Shown: positions 44,258 through 55,897 of the stretch, one piece after another
Position numbering within the stretch: the first letter of the stretch is position 1
Layout: each line of letters starts with the position of its first letter
Assembly: GCA_948474755.1 (NCBI GenBank)
Contig: CAOLHI010003143.1
Span: forward strand, 124,001 to 188,000
Source: Ctenosaura bakeri
Lineage: Eukaryota > Chordata > Lepidosauria > Squamata > Iguanidae
Length of the DNA: 64,000 nucleotides
Reading direction: 5' to 3'
Translations under genes and position numbers: made by a program
The notes under the pieces: model-generated
The model's input: the letters and a program-made list of their open reading frames with translations, nothing else
The model's database searches: none
What the model was told of the DNA's origin: nothing

Positions 44258-44832
44258 TTGGAAGGCCATCAGCAGATCAGACAAAGAACATCTGGGTAGT
44301 ATAAGACTAAATGGGATCCTCTTTCACTTCTACTCCCTTTCAAAAAGCATAAAGAGTTTTGTGTGGGAAGTTTAAGCAAACCCCTCATATTTTTTCACAT
44401 ACTCAACTGAACAAATGCGCAGTACATTTGACAGGCAACATCAAAGAAAATAAAAGGAGGCAGCAAAGGGAACCTAGAAGCAAGGTGTTGATAATCAATG
44501 AATTTATTGATAGCAAGTTAATTAAAAGCTGAGACTTCAAAACAATTTTAAGTTGCCATAAAATCCTTTTCATTTCCTCCAAAGCATCTCTAGTTGCAGT
44601 TGCAGTTATTCCAAAATGTTTCACCGCACAAAGTAGACTGTCAATTCTCCAAAAATTTCTCTTGGAGATGAATAGGGAAGAAAGTAAGCGTTTGCGTGTG
44701 TGTGCATGTGTGTTACAACCACTTTTGCCATAACAAACTCAGTGTGGCATGCTTTTGACTCTAGATTTCTTAAACCTGGGGGATTCCAAACTCCATTTTT
44801 TTAAATTGATGAAACACGTGAGTTGATAGCAA
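44258..44832. other. Unassigned stretch
   Basis: Nothing recognised. Confidence 0.35.
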
Positions 44833-45020
44833 TTATTGTCCTTGTGTACTTTCGAGTTATTTCCAACTTATGGCAATGCTATCAGAAGGTTTTCTGGGGG
44901 CTGAGAGTGTGTGATGTGCCCAAGATCACCCAATGGGTTTCCATGGCTGAGTGGGAAATCGAATCCCAGTTTTCAGAGTCATATTCCAACTCTCAAACCA
45001 TTATACTATACTGATTCTCT
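44833..45020 (-). mobile_element. Sauria-type SINE
   Basis: Antisense: GTGTACTTTCGAGTTATTTC, CAACTTATGGCAATGCTATC, GGGTTTCCATGGCTGAGTGG, GTCATATTCCAACTCTCAAA, ACTATACTGATTCTCTG. Confidence 0.85.
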
Positions 45021-45417
45021 GATAGCAATATCTTGAGTACATTTAAAATGAAAGCTCATATTGCAATTCTTACTCCAGGTGCTTGTGAGGATTAAGAATA
45101 TAGGAAGAAACCTGATGGATTAAGCCAGCAGCTGAATCTCAACCTGCCAACAATTCCCCTCAGTGGTCAGCCAAGGGGCTATAAAAAGCCAGCAAGCAGG
45201 ACATGAAGACAGTGCTCTTTTCCTCTATCATTTCCCAGCTTCTAAAAGAAAGCTACATTTTTTGGTGAAACTGCCTACAATATAGGAAGACGATTGACCG
45301 TGCACATTTCACATTTTGTCATGGAAATTGATGTACTTTGTACCAAAATCATTCCCTTTGAAGATCCATCAGTATTGTAGACAAAACAGGTCATAATGGT
45401 GTTGATTTTAACCTAAA
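45021..45417. other. Unassigned stretch
   Basis: Possible scrap of the second SINE family near 45095-45130. Nothing firm. Confidence 0.3.
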
Positions 45418-45570
45418 GGCCATTTCCACACTAGACTGTTCTAGTGCTATTATTCCACTTTCAACATCTTATGGAATTCTGGGGTTTGTACCTCAACTGC
45501 AAAACCCAGGATTCCATAGGATGTTGAAAGTGGAAAAATAGCACTATAATAGCTTACTGTGGAAATGGCC
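45418..45570. mobile_element. P-family MITE, centre deleted, TSD AAA
   Basis: 153 bp, GGCCATTTCCACACTAGAC to CTGTGGAAATGGCC, flanked by AAA at 45415-45417 and 45571-45573. The central GGGGCC block is gone (GGGGTTTGTACCTCAACTGC). Confidence 0.9.
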
Positions 45571-46760
45571 AAAGTCTTCCCATCTCAATTCTGAGTGTTT
45601 TGGTTTTTTTAAACTATTAGAAAGAAAGCCATAGTGCACCCCCTGGTGCAATTTATGGCTCATTGATCTGATCAAAATCCAGCTATCATGGTCAGATTTT
45701 TTTTGATTTTGGGATGAGGAACAAATGGAAGGAGTATCATTTTGTTACTATTTGGCTACCATATTTCCAGACCAAATGGGTTGCTTTGGATCCCCTCCTG
45801 GGAGAAAGTGAGGGTATAAATTCAAGTAATATATATGACCAATTAGAAAAGAAGGCCATCAGTATACTAGGTCTGTGTACTGCCCCCTGTTCCAACTCAG
45901 AACCAGCTCCATAAATTCAGATTTGTTTCTCTTCTACTCCAAAGTGAGTCCAACCAACCCCAATCTGATCCAGAGTTCAGACCTCGATCACGTTCCACAA
46001 ATTCCTCATATTCAACTTCATTAAAATGACTTTAACTTTTCTATTCCTTTAGGCATGTGGATGAAAGTTCAAGGTATGGTAGACACTGAGGAGGTGAGTA
46101 ATTCTGCCAGATTGTACATGATTATTTCCAAGGGCTTGCATACTTGGCACCTTCAAAGTTCTATTTTTACTTGTTGTTTGGAAGAGTACAGTTTAGCCAA
46201 TTCATGCAAACTTGGCCTTGGCACTGCCTCCCCCAGTCTGTTTGGGCCTCTTCCTGAAGATCCCAAAGTGTCTTTGAGTACCTTCATGGTGGACGAAATC
46301 CACCACAACAGCCAGGGCAGGATGGCAGAAGTAGTCAGTGGTTTCAGGCAGAAGATAAACAGGGAAACTTAGCATCAGTTTCATGATAAGGAAAAGGGAT
46401 TGAGCCCCTTGACAACTTTGTCCTTGCCTATGAGGATGAATAATGACTGTAGTTTTCTTCCACTGCAGAAGAAAACAAATATTCCTTGGCAGTATTCTCC
46501 CCATATTCAAATATCTCCATGTATTGCAAAGGACTTACTTACTCTGCAGAGTACAACACAGAAAGGTTTTTTTTTCTGCTATAGAAAACAGATTGTGCAT
46601 GAAATGTTGTTTTCTGTGCATGAAATGCATTTATTGCACAGAAAGCAGGTTGGGTTTTTTTTTGGCAGAGTGCTTTTCTCTCCGGAATAATTCCTCCACA
46701 ACACTTTGATATGCTTGGATGCAGGAAGAAAACTGCACAGAATTCTTGCTGTTGTACTTT
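45571..46760. other. Unassigned stretch
   Basis: Frames at 45714-45914 and 46055-46690 lack recognisable domains or splice signals. A near-direct repeat of TGTGCATGAAATG occurs at about 46590-46630. Confidence 0.35.
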
Positions 46761-46764
46761 TTCT

Positions 46765-46806
46765 TCCCTCCCTCCCTCCCTCCCTCCCTCCCTCCCTCCC
46801 TCCCCC
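46765..46806 (+). repeat. (CTCC)n microsatellite
   Basis: About ten CTCC/TCCC units. Confidence 0.95.
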
Positions 46807-46854
46807 CCTTGTTATCTTTTGAAACGACATTGAATTTTTAAAAACTCATTCTTA

Positions 46855-47522
46855 GATCATTTCCACACGATATCCTCATACCACCACAGCTACAGGTTGT
46901 TCCTGGTCGAGGACCTGTGCTACTGCACAATGTCGTCACTAAGCTATCGTGTTCCCAAGCTTTGCAAATCAGCCCTATTTCATTTCCAAAAAAAATCCGT
47001 TAAGAGCCTCCTTTAGTGCTACAATCTCATCAACGCAATTCCTCAATAGTGCTTGAGGGTGCTTTCGGTGTTCACGGATCCGGCAGTGGGAAGGGTGTGG
47101 GCGTGCCAAGCTTGTCCCTCCCTCAGCTACTTCCACGGTGTGGTAACTCCAAAATCCATATGTTTATTTTAAATTTTTCTTTTGAGTTATAATTTTTAAT
47201 TTTTTTAAAATACATTTTTTAGCATTCTAGTGCAAAAATGCAATAGTGCACCGGCATGTCATCCCGTTACAACAATGCTGCGCTAGTACTGTTTGCAGCT
47301 CCCCCCAACCAATCAGGAGTTGTGTGGCAGGGAAAAGGCAGGGAAAAGGAGCGGCCAATGATGCTGAAGTGCGAAAGGAACACCAGTGGCAATACCACTA
47401 CTCAGCTGCTTAAGACGAAAGTGTGCAGTAGAGAATATTCTTAACCCGATACCATCACGGAAATGGCAATGCTGGGACTGTAATGGAACAAACTGCTATT
47501 GAGATATGAAGCAGAAAGGGCC
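46855..47522. mobile_element. Large G-type DNA transposon, TSD TTA
   Basis: Begins GATCATTTCCACACGATATC and ends GAAGCAGAAAGGGCC, with TTA at 46852-46854 and 47523-47525. At 668 bp it is the largest of the set. Unlike G1 and G2 its interior includes an AT-rich core (about 47155-47225) next to GC-rich arms. A second inward-pointing GATACCATCACGGAAATGGC at 47446-47468 mirrors the left end, so an alternative boundary is possible. No transposase frame. Confidence 0.6.
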
Positions 47523-47545
47523 TTACTATTTTTCCCATTTGCCTG

Positions 47546-47616
47546 CTTGCCTTCCTTCCTTCCTTCCTTCCTTCCTTCCTTCCTTCCTTCCTTCCTTCCT
47601 TCCTTCCTTCCTTCCT
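47546..47616 (+). repeat. (CCTT)n microsatellite
   Basis: About 17 CTTC units, starting 24 bp after the large G-type element. Confidence 0.95.
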
Positions 47617-48858
47617 CAATTCCTCCCTCCCTTCCTCCGTCCCTTCATTTCTTTCTTTTCCTTTTTATAAAAAATATGCCAGTAAAGTGATAGGAAAAAC
47701 ACACCTAGCAATGCTAATTTTAACTGTTAGTACCACTAAATCATCTCTCCCCTCTGTCTCCTTCCTTCCCCTCTTTTCTTCTTTCTCTCTTAATTTTGCC
47801 ATATACCAGAAAAGAACTGACAGAGGGGAAGAAAGAAAAGGCAGAGGAGGGGGGGTCAGAGAGAGAGAAGGAGAGAGATGAGTGATACAGGCAAATGGTT
47901 TCACATTGCATGAGATACATACAGAAATATAATCATACCCAAGGTCAAACATTAGGGGGAAAAAGAGGTTGGGCATTTGGGGCACTGAAAGCATGGCTGT
48001 CAGATATTGAAATCTCAGCAGGAGATTCGGCTCTATTAAAACTGAATACAGAATTACTTTCAGCCGGCTACTTTGTGTGCATGTATAACTAGTTTGTTCA
48101 TTTGGGTGCCCCCTGTGCTATTCGGAAAAAGGTAAGGCTGGAGCGTTTCAAAATAGAAAAGCCATGCCAGGTCTTTTATTTGCAGTTTGTATATATCTGG
48201 GGCAATAGCTGTTGAAATATGCATGGAAATGGAGAAATTTCAATAATTAATTTGGATATTTCTTTAAAAAAAAAATTAAAAGAGAGAGGAGGATGAGATA
48301 AGAGGCAGGAATATAAGCCCAACTCAGGTATAGTTCTCTACATTCACCGGAGACAGCTACAAGGAGGAGTTGTAAGCTGTGAAGTCCTGAGTTTCGATCT
48401 CACCTTAGCTTAGAATATGCAAGGTAGCCTTAGGAAAACTGCTATTCCCTTGACCCCCGATCTTCCATAAGGCGATGACGATAATGCTGACTTTTGCTAA
48501 GGGTTGCTCAGAAATAGAGCATTTTCAGCATTCCATACTGTTGGATATATCACATAAAAAAGATAGAAAAAGGACCTGGTCTTTAACTGTCTTTTAGAAG
48601 TTAACCTATAAGCGAAAAGAGAACCAGAGCGGGGGGGAGGGAAGGGCTCATGGCATTCTGAAGCCATCAGGCTTTGACTTATTTCGTATATGAATACAAC
48701 CTGCAATGCAAGGGGACCTCCATCCACACCAAGAGATTTGGAGATGGAAGGCGAAGAGAGTGAACCAGATCAGTGAGATTCACTGAATGAAATAAGCACA
48801 TCGTTGGTGGCAAATTTGGTCTCTGACTCAGAGATGCTCTGTGTGCATGAGAGACAGT
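47617..48858. other. Unassigned stretch with purine/pyrimidine-rich tracts
   Basis: A CT-rich then AG-rich tract at about 47740-47880. No transposon or gene recognised. Confidence 0.35.
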
Positions 48859-49009
48859 GGCCATCTCCACACTAGACTGTTATAGTGCTATTATTCCACT
48901 TTCAACATCCTATGGAATCCTGGAGTTTGCAGTTTAGGGAGGGGCCGGGATTCCATAGGATGTTGAAAGTGGAATAATAGCACTATAACAGTCTAGTGCG
49001 GAAATGGCC
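48859..49009. mobile_element. P-family MITE, centre deleted, TSD AGT
   Basis: 151 bp, GGCCATCTCCACACTAGAC to GTGCGGAAATGGCC, flanked by AGT at 48856-48858 and 49010-49012. The right arm begins at GGGATTCCATAGGATG, missing its inner third. Confidence 0.93.
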
Positions 49010-49012
49010 AGT

Positions 49013-50589
49013 GAGTGAACAAACGAGTGAAATGAAAGCATTCCTTCCCCACCATAAGAATTGCAAAACTCCAATGAATTTTTTCTTCAATCTCCCCATA
49101 TTTAGCATTCCAGTGGCTTAAAACATCAGTTGAGCATTTAGAAACAGAGTTTAGGCAACCAAAGAAAAAAGGCAGACAGAGTTACCAAAGAAATGGAAAC
49201 ACAGCAAGTATAAGCATTCGAGATGTGAACGATTTTCAGTGTCTTGCTTCCTGAAATGCTGGAGACCTGGGGACTGAAAATTTCATGTGGGGGACAGCTT
49301 TCTTATTTGAAGGGGTGAGGCCACTATTTTGCTTCCCCCATAATTAAATCTCTGCTCCAGTTTCATACCACCGTTACATATAGATAATTTAGATTGCTCC
49401 CTTTTTAAAATTTATTTATATCCTTTTCCTGTTTAGTCTTACTTGAGTATTGCTGATTGTGACATTGATGAATTGTATTAATTTTTATTACCTTTTTCCA
49501 TTAAAAAATGAGTGTTAGATACATGCAACAGCTGCAGCAACAAAATACTCGTAGACCTTTAATTTCTTCTTTCCATTCAGATGGTGATCTTGATCTCTTG
49601 CAATAAAATCAAGATAGACTCTGTGTTGTATAACTTTTGCTTGTTTGTTTATTGGATTAATAGCTCACTTTTATGCCAAAAAGCAGTACTTGAGATGGCT
49701 AACAACAGTAAAATCAATAAGAAGAGTATGATTAAGACGTAAAACAAACTACATTTTTTTTAAAAAAGAAAGGAAAACGGCACCCAGGAATTTCATCTAT
49801 TGTCATCAAGATGTTAAGAAAATATAGAAAACAAATTAGTTGTATAATCCATTAATCAACTGGCTAAATCCTTATTTTTATTTCTTTGGCAATAACTTAA
49901 AATTACTAGAAATGGCCACTAATGAACAGAAACAAGGGGAAACCATTAATAGTTACAATTGTGTACGTTTATCAATTAAAATAATAAATTCCCAAATCAC
50001 TGAAAATTTCAATATGTTAGGGGTAACTAATGACTTGAATTTCAGTAAATCAATCATTGTTGAAACATGTAATGAATTAAGGGTAAGAAATTACAGAGCC
50101 TGGGCTCTTTTCCCTCACAATGTAATGAGAAATTCAGTTTTTTCCAACTCCGTAAGACTCAGAGCATCTTTTGCCTCCCTTGTACTGTTTAGATGTTTTG
50201 GGCTCTGAATGTTCAAGCAAAATACTCTTACTTCAATGTGTGAGAAGAAACAGATAATATTTGGTACCAAGGGACCTCCTCACCCCCAGTAGCCACATAT
50301 TTGACATAAGTCCCTGGGGGACCTCCTCACATGCAAATATTTGGTGTAGGGTCTCCTCCTGGCAAACACAAGCCCTGATAATCCAGGGTTTCCACTCACA
50401 TGGAAGAACCCTGATATGCGTATAACCGCAGGCATGCAACCTGCTTTTGCAACATTGCCAAATGCAGAGCATTGATTTCACATTCATATCAGTGACAGGC
50501 TTAGTGGGGTCCTGGGCAGTGGTGTAGTGGGGCCTGGGCTCACAGGGATAGAAGGCAGGGACTTTTTAACTAGCAGGAATAATGAAAGA
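49013..50589. other. AT-rich unassigned stretch
   Basis: A diverged LINE/SINE tail-like piece near 49640-49705. The 122-codon frame at 49840-50208 is N- and S-rich without a known domain. Confidence 0.35.
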
Positions 50590-51054
50590 GGCCCTTTCCA
50601 CATGTGGGGCGTGAATTGGGCAGAAACGGGACTCACTGGATTTCTTCTCTGTCCAATCGAGTCCATTGGGACAAGGAGCAGTGTGAGCTCGTCGCTCCGC
50701 ACTGCTCCGGCGTCCAAAATGGCGGCTTCCAGTTGGTGGAGGCTCTCCACCAACCGGAGAAGCTCGCCAGCCTAAAGCCCACCCCCGGTAGATCTGCAGG
50801 CACGCACTAGCACGCGCCTGCAAATCTGCACCGGAAAACGGCGACGGAGCAACACAAGGTTGCGCACTTCATGCTTTTGAAAAGCCTCTTCAAAGGTTTT
50901 TAAAAAGCACGCTGCACGACCGGTTCCGGTCGCTCTGGAGCAGACTGAGGTGTGGAACTATGAAAAGTAGTCCGCCCCAGTCCACTCCACAGTGCAGAAG
51001 ACCTCCGTCAGAGGTCACTCTGCGCCGTTTTAATAGCCTGGTGCGGAAAGGGTC
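50590..51054. mobile_element. G1 DNA transposon, CpG-rich
   Basis: Begins GGCCCTTTCCACATGTGGG and ends TGGTGCGGAAAGGGTC. Neighbouring trinucleotides are AGA and ATA, one mismatch. The interior matches 3712 (GCACTGCTCCGGCGTCC, AAAATGGCGGCTTCCAG, CGCCAGCCTAAAGCCCAC, GCACGCTGCACGACC). No transposase; open frames on both strands are compositional. Confidence 0.8.
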
Positions 51055-52280
51055 ATATTCTGCCACCACCATCCCTCTACTTTTCTATTCCTCCTTAGCC
51101 TTGCCGCCATCCTCATAGTAGAAGGACGAAGATGAATTTTCACAGTGTGAACACACTATTGTGAGCATTGGTGGTGGGCTCTTCAAACAAATTATAGAGT
51201 ATTTGAATGGGTAGTCAAGCCCCATTAGCTTTACTAAAGACCCGTTCCTGTGGAGATGAAAACTGTTGTTGCTGTCTTGTTGCTATGGATTAACACAGCC
51301 GCCTGTAATTCTGGATTCCCATTGTGGAGTGTGCGACTATTGGCACTGGCAAAATGAGCACCTGTACATCAAGATTTCAAGAGGTGCCACTGTTTTTATA
51401 TAATCAGTACCTTCATGTGGATTTTCAACCAGGAAAAGCAATCAACCAGCCTGTAGGTTGCACTGAATGTTGCTGGCTACTTACTGAACAGTGCTGAAGA
51501 ATTTCACCATTCATAGCTTATGCCACAATAAATAAAACTCTTATGCCATAATAAACTTCTTAATCAGATACCACAAAACTCCTTATTGCTTTTGTTATTT
51601 AGAAGGGGGAAAGTATTTTCTTTTGGGTATAGAATATCCTCTGTCTTATTCCTACGAGGCATTGCCAAACCATCTAGCCGCTCAGATGCTGACTCTTCAT
51701 GAAATGATTCTTTTTCTCTTTTTTTAAATGGTTACAGCTGAAAACGAGAAGATGTAAAAGGTAGTTGGCAATCTCTAGGAAGTTTTCCTGCCCAAACTGC
51801 ATCAAAGTTGTTTTGCAGCTTCAGGCCTTCCACTGCCATCCGGGTGTGCATCTCGGAGGCGAGAATCCAAATCTCTAATTTGAAAATAAAGATGGGTGTT
51901 TATTTCCTTCCTTTGTTTCTGGAGACTCATTTCCAAGTACTTATCTCCATAATATGGAGACTGGCTGAGGCTTGGATGAGGTTTAAGCAGTAGGTGGCCT
52001 AATTCTTATGCCATCATGGCATACTTTGCTGCATCTTTCTGCTGAATGAGAATGAATTTTAAAAGGGCTCTAGAAAAATCATCTCGGATAAATTCCTCCT
52101 GCTGAAATACAAAATGGGAAAGAAGATAGGGCAAGTTGTGTGCCTTTTGAGCAGAACGACACTGAAATGTTGTTCTGCTAGTTCTAGACAAGGACCTACA
52201 ACCTGATGCTTGTGCCCATAAACCAATTTGGGCCCCTTTAGTGTTCCTGTGAAAATTAAAAAGGCCCACATCAGCCTTCT
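51055..52280. other. Unassigned stretch
   Basis: No repeat or gene recognised. Confidence 0.35.
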
Positions 52281-52645
52281 ATACCCTCTGACGTCTCACA
52301 GATGAAAACTGGGACACGTGTGACTAAGTAGCATCAGAGCATGGCCAAGATGGCTAAAGTGGTTGAGGAAGAATGCACGAGCTAGGAGAGGCTGCAGCAG
52401 TTTGCTGTTGCCTGAATCAACAGGGAAGGACAAGATTCCCCCTCCTTTCCTCTCCTCCCTCCCAAGCTAAATGAACACAAGCTGTTTTTGCACCATGTGC
52501 TCAGTTTATAGCAACCAAAGTAAGCTGAGCACAGGAGAAAAACAAGAAGAATAGAGACACAATGGGCCATTTTAACAACAGCTGAAAAAGTGGGATGACA
52601 GAGGACTAATAGGAAATGTTCTTGCCAAATCAGAACTGTTTATGG
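52281..52645 (+). mobile_element. T-family inverted-repeat element
   Basis: Starts ATACCCTCTGACGTCTCAC, includes GGGACACGTGTGACTAAGTA, GAGCTAGGAGAGGCTGCAGC, AAAGTAAGCTGAGCACAGGA and CCAAATCAGAACTGTTTATG. The 5' terminal ATACCCTC is the best-preserved end of the family. Confidence 0.7.
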
Positions 52646-52819
52646 GCATGGGACTTTTAGGAAGCTGGAAAAAATGGTGCTTTGGGCAGAGAAAAAGGGA
52701 AGGAACTATTCCACCAGAATTGTGCCAGAGGAAGGATTCTTGGAGGTGGGAATCACTGTTGGTGGCAGCAAAAGCGCAACTGCCTCTTTCTTTTCCCAAC
52801 TGACAAGAGAAGCAACTAC

Positions 52820-53072
52820 GACCATTTCCACATTATACTACTAGACTGCTATAGTGCTATGATTCCACTTTCAACCTCATAGAATCACAGAGTTGGAAGA
52901 GACCCCAGGGGCCATCCAGGCCAACCCCCTGCCATGCAACCTCCTATGGAATCCTGGGGTTTGCAGTTTAGAGAGAGGCCTTTAGAATTCTCATCTAGAG
53001 AGTCCTTTGGCTCCAGGAAACTACAAACCCCAGAATTCCACAGGAGGTTGAACAGTGTAGGGCAGAAATGCC
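52820..53072. mobile_element. P-family MITE (long form) broken by a CR1 tail
   Basis: GACCATTTCCACATTATAC to GGGCAGAAATGCC. Left arm with an extra TACTAC, long-form spacer (AGAATTCTCATCTAGAGAGT) and right arm CCCCAGAATTCCACAGGAGG. Interrupted at 52879-52936. Confidence 0.85.
52879..52936 (-). mobile_element. 58-bp CR1 LINE 3' tail inserted in a P MITE, TSD CAACCTC
   Basis: Antisense CR1 terminus: ATAGAATCACAGAGTTGGAA, GAGACCCCAGGGGCC, CAACCCCCTGCCATG. CAACCTC is present at 52872-52878 and 52937-52943, whereas the host P element has it once. Extreme 5' truncation. Confidence 0.92.
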
Positions 53073-55512
53073 ATTTGTTTGCACGAAGAAGGCACGGATA
53101 TGGCTACCACCTTACCAAATAGTACCAATGCAAGATAGGTCTTCAGCTAGCAGGCCTTCCTCCAATCCTATGGTGCCGGAAAAAATATGGTCTCCTACTG
53201 TGTTTTGTCCAGTGTTGAAACTGTGGTTCTACCACTGCCACCGCATTGTAACAAAGCTGGATTTCTCATGGTGTATGAGGCAGCTTGTCCGGGTAAATGT
53301 TTCCTTCAGAGAATAAGGTGTTTTAGCATCACAGCATCACCACACTTCCCCATCTTTCACAGTTGCTCATTCTCCATTGCTCTTTCTAGTCCACCAAAGC
53401 GATAACAAGTCTGGTTATTTGAAGAAAGGACTTAAGATTGCTCCAAGATTGTGTTTCTTCTCCACAGCAACCCCCTCAAGCTTTCACATTTCATTTGACT
53501 TTGATCTTTGAATGCATCCTTCGGAATGATATAGATAAAAGTTCATGTTGCCAAACAAAACCAAATAAAACTGGGCATTTTGAAAAGTGGCAGACTATCA
53601 CCTGATAATTGCCAAAAAGCTGGTGAGAGTGTCTGTTAGCTCTCCAGTCCTCTTAACCTACTGCTGCTTTCCAAAAACCTGCAATGTGGAGGAAAAGACA
53701 TCACTTTGCCCCATAGTGTTTGGATTAGCCATAAATCTGTTAATCCAACACAATATCCAAGGGGTCAATGTTGAAACTGTGTGGCCATAAATCTAGGCCA
53801 CTGTTCCATTATTGTGGGCCCCAGATGGGCAGGGAAGTAATGAGATTTTGGAAAACATTACATTCTTCTGTCAAAATGTTTGGTCCAGTTTCTCCTACAA
53901 AGTTGACATTTTTCTGTCTCTGAAAAAAAAAATACTTTATGCTGATGGACTATTTGGTCTGTTACGATTCCCCCCCCCTTTTTTTTCTTTTCAGGCAGCT
54001 TCCATTATTATTGGGAGCAGAAGTATTTGGGCAACCCAACACTCTAGTGTACGATGCCTTTCTGGAAAACAAAATTCCTCCAGCCCTTTCTGTTCACTTT
54101 GTTTTCACAGCCAAGGGAAGAGTGCAAAGGGAAGAAGCGGGCTCCAAATGTTATTTCTGTAACAGGAAGACAAAGTATGAATTTTATCAGCAAGCTTTAA
54201 TAAATGCCTCTTGGAACTGGACAGGGATGTTCTTTTACATAAATGGTTCTTTTGAACCTGGCAGCGTTAAGGAAGTGAAGGAGAAGAAAGTTTTGATTTT
54301 ATTTCATTTTAAAGTGCGCTCGTCTGAGATTCCTTACCATATCTGACTGAGTATACAGGTGGCCAGGCACACAGAGTTCCTGCCAATTTCTAAAGTTACA
54401 CTTTTATCCACTAAACAAGCATCCTGATCCGGGTTACCTAGCAGGGCACTCAATGGGAGCCTCCGAGTGTGCATATTAAATATCACTTATTCCGCAGCTT
54501 GGGCCTTCCAGCTTGATCTAACATGGCTTCACCCTTTTTCCTGTGCTCCTCGGCTTTTGGGGTAATGGTCCTTCCCTGGAGATTTGGCTTAGAAAGAATC
54601 TTCTTGTGGAAAAGGTCAGCACACATGCTTCAGGTTTTTTCTTCCTTTTCTTCCTCCTCTCTCTCTCTCTCCAAAGGCACATGTTCAGCACATTTTGCTT
54701 TTGTGAAATGGAATATGGTTTAAGTTTGCTTCAATCAAGGGAAAGAGGGGGAAAAAAGAAAGGGAAAAAAGGTTTCGCTGAAAGAACTTTATGTCAAAGT
54801 GCAAAAGGTTTTATACACAATGAATTGATTCCCCTGCCTCCTCCGAGGAAAAGCTTTATGCTTCTCCTTGCTTTGCTGCAATAAGCAAAGGCCTGTTACG
54901 CTCTCCAAAAGACTTCTGGTGACAGCGCCCGAGATTGCCATCATTTTATTTATTTTGGACGGGAATGATTGATTGTAAGAGTCACATCAAGAAGGGCAGA
55001 CCTTGCCTCTAATGAGAAACTTAATATGTATTCACAGTAAAAGATGCCGAATGGACAATATTTTTGTTAAAATGGCTAGAAGACTAAGGCTGGAGGTTTC
55101 TGATCATTTCCAGAAAAATTAATATTCGGAATCTTTATTTCCACCAAACTGTGGTTCATGTTTAGACTATTTATTTTACAATACTCTAGGGTACTTTAGG
55201 AAAGACTCTTCAAAACTATTTTTTTTTAAAAAAAAGGCTGAAATTTGTTTCTCAAGAATCAGGGAGTTCCAATGAGAAGAATCCAGGGCTGACAAAATCT
55301 TTGCAATTTGGAACTTATTCTGTGCAAAATTTGCATGTGAGATTTATATTTTTATGCACACGCACGCACATACATAGTATTTTCTATGCAGAAAACAACA
55401 TTTTCTATGCAGAATCTTTTTTTCCCTTGCAGCTTGGTGAAAACTGCTAAAGTTTCCATTTTTCCTTTTGAGAACTAATTTAGTAAAAAATTACATTCCT
55501 AATACAGTCTCA
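53073..55512. other. Mostly unique-looking stretch
   Basis: No transposon recognised. At 53971-53994 there is a C/T tract ending TCAG, like a 3' splice site, followed by an open frame to 54346 (see findings). Pyrimidine tract at about 54640-54675. The 54890-55080 part is a candidate for conserved non-coding DNA. Confidence 0.35.
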
Positions 55513-55897
55513 GGACCTTTCCGCATCACATTGTCGTAGTGTTCTTATTCCACTTTCAGCATCCCGAGGAATTCTGGGGAATTCTAGTTTACTGAGGCCA
55601 AAGAACTCTCTGGCTGAGAATACTAAAGGCCCCTCCCTAAACTGCAAACCCCAGGATTCCATAGGATGTTGAAAGTGGAATAAGAGCACTATAACAGTGG
55701 CCATTTCCGCACTACAGTCTTATAGCGTGATGATTCCACTTTCAACATCCTTGGAATCCTGGGGTTTGCAGTTTCGGGAGGGGCCGCTTGGCCCCTCCCG
55801 AAACTGCAAACCCCAGGATTCCAGAGGATGTTGAAAGTGGAATCATCACGCTATAAGACTGTAGTGCAGAAATGGCCAGTGTTGTGAGGAAATGCCC
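55513..55897. mobile_element. P-family MITE (long form) split by another P element
   Basis: Outer copy: GGACCTTTCCGCATCAC, spacer (TTTACTGAGGCCAAAGAACT, CTGGCTGAGAATACTAAAGG), right arm to CACTATAACAGT, then the inner element, then its remaining end GTTGTGAGGAAATGCCC. Its length without the insert is about 203 bp, like other long forms. Confidence 0.9.
55699..55877. mobile_element. P-family MITE nested in a P-family MITE, TSD AGT
   Basis: 179-bp near-perfect palindrome, GGCCATTTCCGCACTACAG to GTGCAGAAATGGCC, centre GGGGCCGCTTGGCCCC. AGT at 55696-55698 and 55878-55880. Carries the GCGTGATGATT variant. Confidence 0.95.
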
